This document shows, in pieces, positions 1 through 8,888 of a stretch of 21,464 bases of DNA (positions are counted from its first letter, which is position 1; every line of letters starts with the position of its first letter). Both the position numbers and the translations under genes were made by a program. The notes under the pieces are model-generated. The model was given only the letters and a program-made list of their open reading frames with translations. It was not told the origin of the DNA and did not search any database. The DNA is from a virus, in IMG/VR virus record IMGVR_UViG_3300030108_003700, positions 1 through 21,464 of that record. The stretch is one strand, 5' to 3'.

Positions 1-665
1 AATTCTCTTATTTTGTGAGTTGCTTGATGTTGTAATGTATAACCTGTTCCAAATCCAACATCTTTGTAACTTCCTTTTTGATTAACAACTATTAATCCGT
101 CTGAGTAAAAAACATTACCAATAACACTACCACTTCCTTGAGCGTTAACACCTTGAGCCATATCAAAATCATTTGACTTGTGTGTTGCATAACTCGATGA
201 AAAAGCAAAATCATATAGATTTCCATCTCCGTCATCTCTAATGTCAAATGTTTTACCATTAGAAGTATCGGTTAATTTTATTGACCCTGGTTTTATTTTT
301 TCTCCGTATAGATTTCTGCTTATGCTAAATACTGAAGATGATGTGTGAAGACTTCTACTTTGGTGTGAATATTTAAATATATCGAAAGGAACATAATTAC
401 CTTCTTTAGGTCTGTTAAAATCAAAAAATTTGTAATATCTGGTGTTGATTAAATGATGAGTTGGTTGACCAAAAAAGTTTGTTGTTACTGAACCTGAAAC
501 TATTGGTGTATTTTCATCTGATGAACTAACATAATTTCTGAATGAACCACTACGAGCTTTTACAGCGAATACTCCACTACCACTATCATTGTTTGTTGAT
601 ACGAAAGTTTTGAAAGTCTCTATGACTCTAAGTGATTTATCAGACGATTCGAGAGTCTTAAACAT
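1..665 (-). CDS. Virion structural protein, C-terminus cut off by window edge
   Basis: An open frame runs from an ATG at 665 down to base 1 without a stop, giving about 221 residues and continuing outside the window. The protein begins MFKTLESSDKSLRVIETFKT. The start is supported by AGGAG five bases upstream (minus strand) and by lying only 8 bases after the stop of the preceding virion gene. The sequence is rich in Ser, Gly, Asn and aromatic residues, with short SGS-type stretches and no Cys in the visible part. That composition is typical of beta-rich baseplate or fibre proteins of marine myoviruses. It is the last visible gene of the late operon. I do not recognise a named family; the structural role is inferred from context and composition. 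Confidence 0.8.
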   Translation of the reverse strand, partial: MFKTLESSDKSLRVIETFKTFVSTNNDSGSGVFAVKARSGSFRNYVSSSDENTPIVSGSVTTNFFGQPTHHLINTRYYKFFDFNRPKEGNYVPFDIFKYSHQSRSLHTSSSVFSISRNLYGEKIKPGSIKLTDTSNGKTFDIRDDGDGNLYDFAFSSSYATHKSNDFDMAQGVNAQGSGSVIGNVFYSDGLIVVNQKGSYKDVGFGTGYTLQHQATHKIRE

Positions 666-673
666 TTGAACTC

Positions 674-2035
674 CTAATAATCTAATTTAACTTTTACGAC
701 TGCTTCCCTTGAAAAAGATTTTAATACTGGTTGACTAAGTTTTGCTACCGCTAATAAGTCATTATTATTATCGTATAATCCAACTTGAGTAATGTATGCT
801 CTTGGGTCACCTTGGAATGAAGGAACTTTAAACAATCCAGTAGTTACATCAAAACCACCACCAGCTTTAGCAACTTTACTACCTGTTGAATAAGTTGGGT
901 TTGAACTAAAATTAAATTGGTCGTTTCTAGCTCTTGCAAAATAACTTACTGAACTTACTTCTTCTTCTCTACGAGCTGCGAAATATGCAGAAGAACTTAT
1001 GGCGTTGTAGAGTTTTCTAGCATTGTTTCCAAATGTATTAGCTCCCTTTGAAGGAATGAAATTTCTTCCAGAATTAATCATCAACCAATCTGGATTCAAC
1101 AATATGATTCCTAAGTCTGGGTAAAATAATCCTGGTGCACCATTAGCTGTTTCAGCTGAAGCTGCTGTTTTGATTGATGCCGTTCCTGATTCGATAGAAC
1201 CACTAACAACATTAAACACTCTACCTGCTATGTTAACATCTGTATTGGTTGTTGCACTACTATCGTCAATTAATTTAATTGATGAACTCGCACTTAGTAA
1301 AGAACCTGAGATTCTTAATTCCCAATTACCTGGGTCGACTTTTTCTCTCATTTGTGCTCTGTTAAAAGTTATGAAATAAAAATCATCGTGGCCTGATGAT
1401 GAATTCGGCGCTGATGTAAAATCAAATTTATTATCATTTGGTGCTAACAATACATTTCTAAATTGTCTGTATAGTGCAGCTGTTTCTCGGTTTCCAGCTG
1501 TTGTCTTGGTTGTGTTTCCAATAGAACCACTTCCGTTAATGTGTGCATATCCAACTGAAAATTGAACTTGAGCTGCTGCGTTACTTGCAGCTTGGTCGTG
1601 GACTTCAATAAATGAAGCTGAAGTATCACCAAGTAAAGAAGCTGTTGCTGCATTAAATGATGTTAGTTTTGCTAAACCTCCACTAAACAAACCTGAAGTA
1701 ATTGTTTGTTTGTCAACTTCAGATATATCGTTTACCCCGAATGTTCTAAATATGTTTACATTGACATCTGCACCTGCTTGTTCTTGGTCAACATCGTCGT
1801 CATTACCACCACCACCTCCATTTGGCCCCCCGTTTGGGACACCTCCATTTGCTGCCTCTTCTTGGTCTACCGCAGAGTTAAAATCTGCTGCAGCGGCTGC
1901 TACTTCTCCTGGTGTTTCTGCACCTAGAAATCTAGCTCTATCTTGTGGTGCAACTCTGTCCTGAACATATTTTTGTGCTTCTTCAAGACTCCCTACTGGT
2001 AAATTTGCTATATCTATTTTACTTCTGCTTGCCAT
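674..2035 (-). CDS. Virion structural protein with Gly/Asp-rich linker (unknown family)
   Basis: This 453-residue protein lies in the late operon, 14 bases downstream of the 204-residue gene. AGGAAG five bases before the ATG supports the start. Residues about 1-60 are helical and Ala-rich (LEEAQKYVQDRV, EVAAAAADF). Residues about 62-88 form a low-complexity linker of Gly, Asn and Pro followed by an acidic DDDVDQE stretch. The rest (about 95-453) looks beta-rich, with many Ser/Thr/Asn residues and FNRAQMREKVDPGNWELRI-like segments. There is no signal peptide or membrane segment. The two-part layout suggests a helical virion-docking region, a flexible hinge and an exposed beta domain. Placement after the baseplate wedge genes suggests a baseplate-periphery or fibre-connector role, but I recognise no named family. 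Confidence 0.8.
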   Translation of the reverse strand: MASRSKIDIANLPVGSLEEAQKYVQDRVAPQDRARFLGAETPGEVAAAAADFNSAVDQEEAANGGVPNGGPNGGGGGNDDDVDQEQAGADVNVNIFRTFGVNDISEVDKQTITSGLFSGGLAKLTSFNAATASLLGDTSASFIEVHDQAASNAAAQVQFSVGYAHINGSGSIGNTTKTTAGNRETAALYRQFRNVLLAPNDNKFDFTSAPNSSSGHDDFYFITFNRAQMREKVDPGNWELRISGSLLSASSSIKLIDDSSATTNTDVNIAGRVFNVVSGSIESGTASIKTAASAETANGAPGLFYPDLGIILLNPDWLMINSGRNFIPSKGANTFGNNARKLYNAISSSAYFAARREEEVSSVSYFARARNDQFNFSSNPTYSTGSKVAKAGGGFDVTTGLFKVPSFQGDPRAYITQVGLYDNNNDLLAVAKLSQPVLKSFSREAVVKVKLDY

Positions 2036-2049
2036 TATTACTTCCTATG

Positions 2050-2664
2050 TTATGCGAATTGTCCTTTTGAATTATTTTGTATCACCACACTACCATTAGC
2101 GCCAGTTGTTTGACCAGCGATTAAAACTACGGTAGTCGATATGGTTGTTGCTGAATTTGTAAGATTTTTGTAATTAACATTTATAGTACGAACATCTTTA
2201 ATTACTTGACTTCTACCATTTCTACTAAATGAACCTTGTTCTCCGTTTGGCCCGGATATAGTAGCGACATCGGTATTTAAAATTGTGAATGTGTAAAGTT
2301 CATCAGTTCCATAATTATTTGTAGTTGGAGCTATTTCCTTTGAATCACCTGCGTCACCAATTTGTGGTGTTGATAATGTTCCTAATGTAGCTAATGTTGG
2401 TAAGTCTTTATCAGCTGTGAATAATTTATATCTCATCACTTGTGTTTCATCAATAAACGCCTCTAGTAGTGGCATATTTTCTAAAACTGCTCCATAAAAT
2501 GAAGAGCCATTTGGATGACTTACATCGTATAAATTGTAATCTATTTCATCATCTGCAAAAGCGTATTTAGTAATATCTAAATTACCTTCTCTTGCTAGTT
2601 TTTCACGACCTTTTCTTGTTAAAATCGCATCTATGGTTATTGTTGTATTGTCTAAAAATCCCAT
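2050..2664 (-). CDS. Conserved marine-myovirus-type virion protein, function unknown
   Basis: This 204-residue protein begins MGFLDNTTITIDAILTRKGR. The start is supported by AGGAG seven bases upstream. The N-terminus (residues 1-60) contains LTRKGREKLA and FADDEIDYNLYDV, a pattern I associate with a small structural protein encoded near baseplate genes in marine T4-like phages; that is memory, not a search. The C-terminal half is Thr/Asn-rich and likely beta-stranded. It is separated from the upstream 1560-residue gene by 71 bases, the largest gap inside the late operon, so a separate promoter is possible although I see no clean late-promoter core in the right direction. No catalytic motif is visible. 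Confidence 0.8.
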   Translation of the reverse strand: MGFLDNTTITIDAILTRKGREKLAREGNLDITKYAFADDEIDYNLYDVSHPNGSSFYGAVLENMPLLEAFIDETQVMRYKLFTADKDLPTLATLGTLSTPQIGDAGDSKEIAPTTNNYGTDELYTFTILNTDVATISGPNGEQGSFSRNGRSQVIKDVRTINVNYKNLTNSATTISTTVVLIAGQTTGANGSVVIQNNSKGQFA

Positions 2665-2735
2665 TAATTTACTCCTGTGATAATAATATAACTATTCTTA
2701 TTCAGTAATAAATATAAGAAAGTTAAATTTTATCG

Positions 2736-5700
2736 TTATTTAGTTTTTAATCTTGATTTACCTGGCTCTTGTGTTACGAGCTTTGTTGGTGCAGTAAAGG
2801 TTATCTCTACTGGGTCTTTTCCATCTTTTGAAGTGTTTTTATTTAATTTAACACCTTCGTAAAATAATTTTTCTTGTATAGTGTTTTCAGCTAAACTTTC
2901 TAAATCTGTTCTATCTAATGAAGAACTAATGACAAATAAATTACCTGGTATACCATAACTCGCTCCAAATCCTGCTGATATTGAATCACTTAAAGAACCA
3001 TAAAAAAATGTTCTAATTCTATTCGTGGTTGATAACCTGGAAGCGCTTATAAATGGTTGGACTGCTTCAGTAAATTCTACTGAAGTTCCTCCTCTTGTTA
3101 CACTAGCGGTAGCATAAGCAACACTATCCGCTACTCTTTTATTTAATTGATTTAAGTGAACGTGTGTTGGTCTGTTAGTTGCTCTTACTGAACCAGTTGA
3201 TTGTGCAATTACACTTTCATAATATGGAAACTCACCAAATATATTTAAGTTATTATCATCTGAACCACTAATGAATCTACTTATTTTTAATCCTGATTCA
3301 AAATCATTAGCGTTTTCAAAGTATCTATTTGTAAAACTAGGTTTCCTATTAACAATTTGTTTATTTCTTTCTAAAATGTTGGATTCAATCAAATTACCAA
3401 AATCAGTTTTTGCTCTTGCTGGTACAAATTGTTCCAATACATTAAACACACTATTATCATAAAAATCTAGTATTCTTAGATAATCAAAAAAACTATTGTG
3501 AGCACCACGATACCTTTTAAAGTAATCAAATCTTGTTTGTTTTAATCCTCGATAAAAAGGTTCAAATTCATCTCTTGGGTCACCAATTTGATTATCAAAA
3601 TTAAAATCTGCAAATGTATAAATTATATCTTCATTTATTACATCAGTAGGTGAAAAATAAACTCCTAACTTATTACTATCGAGTGGCGCAAAATCTAACG
3701 ATGATACTTCTTGTTTTTGTTCTGGGTCAAGTTGTGCATTTTCTGGTAATGAATTATTTTCTAATCTAATCTTCGTAGCGTTTCTTCTGATTCCAATATT
3801 AGGTATTTTAACTTTTTCTTGGTCTACTAAATCTCTGTAAAAATTACCTGTAAACCCATTTATATTACTACCACTAATGTTTCCTTGATAAGTTTTTATA
3901 TGTGCTATGTTTGAAGCTGTTAATGTAGCGTTTGATGATGATAAAGATATGTTGTCATCTAATGGTAATCGTAGTAAAAGATTATCATATGCTGATGATG
4001 TTGTGTTTCCGTTGTATGCTTTTGGTGTACGAACGTGATTATTAAATACACTTTGACTTAATGGTTCTGACCAATATCTAAATTCCATCATAGAACCACT
4101 AAATTGTTGAGAGCCAAAACTCGCACCATTACCACCGATAAAAGTTGAAGTTGATGAGTTATTTACAACTCTTTGATTGTAAGATGCGGACAAAGCAGAT
4201 GCCCCATCTACGGTTAAAGTTGTACTTCCTTCATAAATAATTCTTTGTCTTGTTGAGTCATATTGTTTTGCTGTTATTGTATAGTCAACACTTCTACTTG
4301 CATTGTTATCAACTAATTTTTCTCCACTTGACGATACTCTTGTCAACATAACTGACCACATATCATCATTGAATAATTTTAATTTTGGTGTGTCTAAATG
4401 TGATACACCCGTACCTGAACTACTTACTGCAAATCTTACATTACCATATTCAGTAGAACCACTATTGATAAGTTGTATTCCAAATCCAGCTGCTTTTCTA
4501 AATAATACTTGGTCTGCTTTGTATGGTGTTTTATATCTAAATTCTATTGTTTGTGGAACTTCACCATTTGAATCATTTTTCCAAGGAACTCTTATGTATT
4601 GTGAACCTTTAAAATCTAAAGCGTAAGTAAACTTTCTTTTTATTTCGTAACTTACCCTAGTGCCTGTGTCTGGCCCGCCAAACTCTCTAACTCTTAATAC
4701 TGAACTAGGGATACCATAACAATTCAAAATTCCCTTTAGTGAACGCTCTGTTCCTTTTGTTTTAATAAAGAAAGGTAGATTTGCTAATATTCTTTTCCAT
4801 ATTTCTTCTGTAAGTTTTTCCGACTCAGTCTCGTTTGAAGAACCATCATCTTTTTCACCGAGTAAATACTCAGATAATCCAACAAGTGAATTACCATCAA
4901 ATAATTTTATACCTAAAGCATCAGCATAATATTTAGAAACATCTTTTGATATACCTTCAGAAATACTACTTACTCTAAAGTTTACATCAGTTAAGGATTT
5001 TGTATAAGTCCATACTTCATCAAATTGTTCACCAACCATATCCATAAATTCTAAAAATGGATTGTTTGTAGTGTCTTGATGAATGTGTTCTGGTAAAGTA
5101 AATCTTAGAGAGTTTTGATTGTTAAAATCATACTTAGATGCGCTGTTAATCATATTGTCATAATAAGCTATACCAGTTGAACCTGTTGTGTGTTGTAATT
5201 TATAAGGTTTTGTAGAAGTCATTTTTGGCCAAGCGGTATCGTGGAATATTCCGTTTGAACCACTTATGTAAGATGAACTTTCAAAATATAAGTAATCTTC
5301 GTATGGTGTAAAAGAATCTATGACTCTTTGTCTTTTCTTTTCAATGTTTTGTATTTTAGATAATGAACTCGATATACTTAATAAAGATGAACTATCTTTT
5401 GTATATCCTTCAATAAGTCTTAATTTTTTTCTAAAGTTTATTACCCTACTTTCAGCTGATGAAAAATGAACGAAGTTTCCAAATCCAATATCATCATCTT
5501 GTTGTAATAAATCCGTAGTGGTTTTTTGATAACTAATATTTGGTTTTACATCCAACAAACTACCTGATACTAATAATCTTTCAATTTTTCTATTTTTCTC
5601 ATCATCACTTGTTAATAAGGTGTTGTGGCTTTTATAATCTGTTTGTTGTATTATGACATCGTTTTTTGCTCCGTCAAAATTAGCCGGTAATAAAAATGTA

Positions 5701-7418
5701 TCACTAACATATTGTTTTGGTATAAGAGTGATATTATCATTGTAATCAGCCAATACCTCTTCAACAATATCTACTTTTAAATCTTGTAGTTCAATATTTT
5801 GTGCTAAGGGTGTTTGAAGTTTCAGTAATAATCCACTATCTCTTTTAAGGGTATTGGTGATTAAATATAAATCTTTATTGTTGTTGTCTAATCTAAGATA
5901 TGTTTTGTAATTATTAACATCATTTATTTTTTCTTCAACATAGAAAGTTTCTGAAAACATATTTTTAAATTCTAACTCATTGATTTTACCAGTTCTATAA
6001 TTATCTTCTCCAATTGATAATATTTTAAATCCTGCTTGTCTTAATTTAAAATAAGAATCTTTTAAATTTGATTTAACTCTAATTGTATTTTTATCAATAA
6101 CATCTACGATTCTTGTTTCCCAATCTATGAAAACTTCTTCTAAATTATCACCTAATGCATATGGTTCGTTAACTTTTAGAATACCATCTAAGTCAACATT
6201 ATCAATATCAGTTTGTCTATTGTATGAATATGGAAAAGTTCCCTCTAATTCATAATCAAGTCTACCACTAATTATAGAACTAAAGTCTCCGTCTTTTGGC
6301 CCTCTATCGGTGGTTTGCCATATATTTTTTGGTAGATTTGAAATACTATTGATATTAAAATTTTTATTTAACTCTCTAATAAAATAACCTTGTCCATCCG
6401 TAACTTCATCCCCAACAACTTTAGATACCAACAAGTCTTTACGCTTTTTCATAAACATAATTTCTAAACCGGGTCTTGGTGGAAACCCTACATTTAGTTG
6501 CCAGATATAATCTGTTTTATCAATAAATGTATCTTCATTAATTGAACCTGGAACTATGTCGTTTTTCCAAAGTCTAGTTCTTCCTTTTCCACCAACATCC
6601 TGTGCTCCGGATTTAACTGCAAGGTATTGTCCTTTATAGTGTGTAGGGATTTGAGCTTTGAAAAAGTTTTCGAATACAATTCTATTACCATTCATAGATT
6701 TAGTAAATCCAATTAAATCGTTATCGGGTATTCTTAAAACATAACTATCTTGTTGAAATTTTGATTGGTCAAAAGTTATTTTCTTTTCTTGTTGGTTTAA
6801 TGATAAAAGTGGACTAAATATTAAATCGTCGTTAACTAAACTAAGTTGTCTATTAAGTATGTCTGATATTTCTCCACCTCGGTCTGTTAAGTGTGGGTCT
6901 GGTGTGATTAATAATTCATTTCTACTTTGGTTAGTTTCAATGATTTCATATGCTAATTTCTTTTTAAAAATTTCTCTTTCAGTAGATTCAGATTTATCAT
7001 CATCGTCAGCTAAAGTAAAATATTTTATTTGTCCATTTACATCTTCTGACCTAAACTGACCATTATGGATTTCATCTCTAGCTGGGTCATAAAAAACTTC
7101 TGATTGGATATTACCTGCAACTATTCGAAGAAATTTATAAACTACCTGATAATCACCCTGACTAAGATTAAAAAATTCTCTAAGGTGTTGTCCAACATTA
7201 AGTTTAATGGTATCACTTGAATAATTTTCTTGAACTAAATTTTCAAAATCTAAAACTATATCGCCAATTAATCTACTTTCGGTATCAAACACAAATAGTT
7301 GAACAAAGTCTCTTGCTCCGGTAGCGTTATCTTTTAATAAATTACCGAATCCAGTTCTTCTTTTATTTAGAGTAAAATATTTTTCTCTTTGTCTTTCTGT
7401 TAATCCGAATGTAGCCAT
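2736..7418 (-). CDS. Giant baseplate wedge-type protein (gp7/tail protein I-like) with LamG-like insertion
   Basis: This 1560-residue protein follows gp25, gp6 and two smaller genes, where T4 places gp7 just after gp6. Its ATG overlaps the preceding stop as TAATG. Residues about 790-900 include EFMDMVGEQFDEVWTYTKS and LPFFIKTKGTERSLKGIL. This resembles the signature of phage tail protein I (P2 gpI family), the simple-phage counterpart of T4 gp7 in the wedge heterodimer with gp6. Residues about 930-1150 look like a concanavalin/LamG-type beta-sandwich: an ALDFKGSQYIRVPW opening, a DDMWSVMLTRV strand and an FSGSMMEFRYWSEPLS closing strand. The N-terminal 780 residues are long, beta-rich and unassigned; the C-terminal 400 contain SGS-rich segments. 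It is longer than T4 gp7 (1032 residues). I infer a wedge core carrying an extra carbohydrate-binding module; the exact gp7 equivalence is uncertain. Confidence 0.65.
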   Translation of the reverse strand: MATFGLTERQREKYFTLNKRRTGFGNLLKDNATGARDFVQLFVFDTESRLIGDIVLDFENLVQENYSSDTIKLNVGQHLREFFNLSQGDYQVVYKFLRIVAGNIQSEVFYDPARDEIHNGQFRSEDVNGQIKYFTLADDDDKSESTEREIFKKKLAYEIIETNQSRNELLITPDPHLTDRGGEISDILNRQLSLVNDDLIFSPLLSLNQQEKKITFDQSKFQQDSYVLRIPDNDLIGFTKSMNGNRIVFENFFKAQIPTHYKGQYLAVKSGAQDVGGKGRTRLWKNDIVPGSINEDTFIDKTDYIWQLNVGFPPRPGLEIMFMKKRKDLLVSKVVGDEVTDGQGYFIRELNKNFNINSISNLPKNIWQTTDRGPKDGDFSSIISGRLDYELEGTFPYSYNRQTDIDNVDLDGILKVNEPYALGDNLEEVFIDWETRIVDVIDKNTIRVKSNLKDSYFKLRQAGFKILSIGEDNYRTGKINELEFKNMFSETFYVEEKINDVNNYKTYLRLDNNNKDLYLITNTLKRDSGLLLKLQTPLAQNIELQDLKVDIVEEVLADYNDNITLIPKQYVSDTFLLPANFDGAKNDVIIQQTDYKSHNTLLTSDDEKNRKIERLLVSGSLLDVKPNISYQKTTTDLLQQDDDIGFGNFVHFSSAESRVINFRKKLRLIEGYTKDSSSLLSISSSLSKIQNIEKKRQRVIDSFTPYEDYLYFESSSYISGSNGIFHDTAWPKMTSTKPYKLQHTTGSTGIAYYDNMINSASKYDFNNQNSLRFTLPEHIHQDTTNNPFLEFMDMVGEQFDEVWTYTKSLTDVNFRVSSISEGISKDVSKYYADALGIKLFDGNSLVGLSEYLLGEKDDGSSNETESEKLTEEIWKRILANLPFFIKTKGTERSLKGILNCYGIPSSVLRVREFGGPDTGTRVSYEIKRKFTYALDFKGSQYIRVPWKNDSNGEVPQTIEFRYKTPYKADQVLFRKAAGFGIQLINSGSTEYGNVRFAVSSSGTGVSHLDTPKLKLFNDDMWSVMLTRVSSSGEKLVDNNASRSVDYTITAKQYDSTRQRIIYEGSTTLTVDGASALSASYNQRVVNNSSTSTFIGGNGASFGSQQFSGSMMEFRYWSEPLSQSVFNNHVRTPKAYNGNTTSSAYDNLLLRLPLDDNISLSSSNATLTASNIAHIKTYQGNISGSNINGFTGNFYRDLVDQEKVKIPNIGIRRNATKIRLENNSLPENAQLDPEQKQEVSSLDFAPLDSNKLGVYFSPTDVINEDIIYTFADFNFDNQIGDPRDEFEPFYRGLKQTRFDYFKRYRGAHNSFFDYLRILDFYDNSVFNVLEQFVPARAKTDFGNLIESNILERNKQIVNRKPSFTNRYFENANDFESGLKISRFISGSDDNNLNIFGEFPYYESVIAQSTGSVRATNRPTHVHLNQLNKRVADSVAYATASVTRGGTSVEFTEAVQPFISASRLSTTNRIRTFFYGSLSDSISAGFGASYGIPGNLFVISSSLDRTDLESLAENTIQEKLFYEGVKLNKNTSKDGKDPVEITFTAPTKLVTQEPGKSRLKTK

Positions 7419-7726
7419 TATATTAAATCTTTGAACTCCGAATCTATTTTTGTATCATATCTTTTGATAAAATTTCTTGACTTTAATTCTATCGTAACTA
7501 ATTCATATCCTTGTTCTTCAGCAGCTTTTCCAAAAGCAAATGGGTCTTCAAATGAAACGATAAACCCACGTGAGTCTCTTGTTAGTTGTTCTGAAAATTT
7601 AGGATTTGATTTATAGTCAGTTCTTTTACCTAAGATTTCTAATCTTTTTCTTTCAAGTTCCTGTTGTCTATAAATCCCATAGAACTCAGAACTTTCTACT
7701 GCTGCGTCTGTTGATTTATATGGCAT
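7418..7726 (-). CDS. Small late-operon protein of unknown function
   Basis: This 102-residue protein sits between the DNRLRE-like gene (4-base gap) and the 1560-residue gene (one-base TAATG overlap), so translation is probably coupled to both. Residues about 15-40 are charged and helical (YRQQELERKRLEILGKRTD). The remainder mixes short strands and helices (RGFIVSFEDPFAFGKAAEEQ, GYELVTIELKSRNFIKRYD). There are no Cys, membrane segments or catalytic motifs. Its place inside the baseplate block suggests a small wedge or assembly component, but no family is recognised. Confidence 0.75.
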   Translation of the reverse strand: MPYKSTDAAVESSEFYGIYRQQELERKRLEILGKRTDYKSNPKFSEQLTRDSRGFIVSFEDPFAFGKAAEEQGYELVTIELKSRNFIKRYDTKIDSEFKDLI

Positions 7727-7730
7727 TGTT

Positions 7731-8888
7731 TTACCTCACGACTCTGAATTCAAATTCATCGTCATATATGTTGATTTCTTTACTTGCTCCACTACCACTA
7801 ACCACTTGAACTAAGAACCTGTAATTTCTTTCTGCTTGAAAAGCGTCCATCTGTATATTAAAAAAGTTACTTGTTGAATCACAACTGATTGCTGAACCAG
7901 AACCAAATGGAATAATTACCTCTTCAGTTTCGGCGTCTCTTACTGAGTAAAAAACTGAAGCACTAGGTAAATATTTAATTGTTAATTCTGATGGTGTTGT
8001 GGCGAATGTTGTTGTTGGATAAAGTTCCCTACCAACAACTCTTAATTTCACTATTGATTTTTCTTGATACTCTTGTCTAAGGTTTTGAAAATAAATCTTT
8101 AATCTTTCTAAATCTGATGAAGATAAAGCTGATAAACTACCTGTATCCCAAGAACTATCGTTCCAAACAACCTCTAACTTAGGTGGATATATAGTATGAG
8201 TATCAGTTGAAAAGAATTTTAAATTACCAAATCTTGTAGAACTGCTTTCGTCTTTTGTCGTATCACTGCCTGGATTAAATGAAAAGTCTACTGAACTAGT
8301 ATATAGAGATTCCCTCTTGACTAAGAATCCATTGTTAGGAAATAATGATGAAGAATACAAATGGTTCTTTACCAAATCTGTTACATCAACTCTTACATCT
8401 CTAGTGGCCTTTGTTAGAGCAAAAGATGAACTAACTTTAAATTGACCACCCATACTTCCTGTAAACCAAGCACCTCCGTCAGTCAATACTGAACCAGTAA
8501 CCCAAGGTGTTTTTGCGTCTTGATTACGATATTGGTAGGACGCTCCGTCAGTAGTGACTGGATTGTGGTCAAGTTTTCCTGTTCCTTCTGACCAACTACC
8601 ACTAACCATATAAACAAATAAGTTTTGGTCAGCTAATAATTCCTCTGATGATGCGTCATATAAATTTAAATAATACTTTGCGGTTGAAGGTATTCTTCCT
8701 TCTATTACTGATTGTGAAATATTAGCGTAATCAAAGTCAATTAATATTCTTGAAATGTTTTGTATTGTTCCGTCATTTGCAACTATTTTATTTACTTCTA
8801 ATATTTCATCTAGTCCGGTGTTTATTGATGAAGTCGTACCACCGGAAAATATTGTTGTGTCTCTGTTTCCGAATTGAAAAAAGTGCAT
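7731..8888 (-). CDS. DNRLRE-like beta-sandwich baseplate/tail protein
   Basis: This 385-residue protein starts immediately after the gp6-like gene (TAATG overlap). Residues about 45-250 follow the order typical of DNRLRE-type carbohydrate-binding modules: a strand ISRILIDFDY, a buried AKYYLNLYDAS strand, a VYMVSGSWSEGTGKLDHNP segment, a DGASYQYRN turn, a VRVDVTDLVKNHLYSS helix-strand, and a final PKLEVVWNDSSW strand. That module normally acts as an adhesion or polysaccharide-binding beta-sandwich on extracellular proteins. The C-terminal part (about 255-385) looks like a second beta domain, with FFNIQMDAFQAERNYRFLVQ near its end. Its position after gp6 suggests a baseplate component, possibly replacing gp8 of T4, but I see no clear gp8 similarity. 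Family call is by pattern only. Confidence 0.6.
   Translation of the reverse strand: MHFFQFGNRDTTIFSGGTTSSINTGLDEILEVNKIVANDGTIQNISRILIDFDYANISQSVIEGRIPSTAKYYLNLYDASSEELLADQNLFVYMVSGSWSEGTGKLDHNPVTTDGASYQYRNQDAKTPWVTGSVLTDGGAWFTGSMGGQFKVSSSFALTKATRDVRVDVTDLVKNHLYSSSLFPNNGFLVKRESLYTSSVDFSFNPGSDTTKDESSSTRFGNLKFFSTDTHTIYPPKLEVVWNDSSWDTGSLSALSSSDLERLKIYFQNLRQEYQEKSIVKLRVVGRELYPTTTFATTPSELTIKYLPSASVFYSVRDAETEEVIIPFGSGSAISCDSTSNFFNIQMDAFQAERNYRFLVQVVSGSGASKEINIYDDEFEFRVVR

Noticed and set aside
1803-1850. Short GGN/CCN-type repetitive stretch that could be taken as a repeat array.
   Set aside because: It encodes the Gly-Asn-Pro linker of the virion protein; there are no regular repeats and spacers, so it is not a CRISPR or tandem array.
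1710-1964. Plus-strand open frames rich in Pro and Ser opposite the 453-residue virion gene.
   Set aside because: They mirror the Gly/Asn/Asp linker and Ala-rich helix of the minus-strand gene and lack a binding site.
2695-2720. A 7-bp inverted repeat (TTCTTAT / ATAAGAA) in the 71-base gap between the 1560- and 204-residue genes.
   Set aside because: The stem is AT-only apart from one pair, the loop is 12 bases and no T-run follows on the minus strand, so it is not a convincing terminator or promoter.
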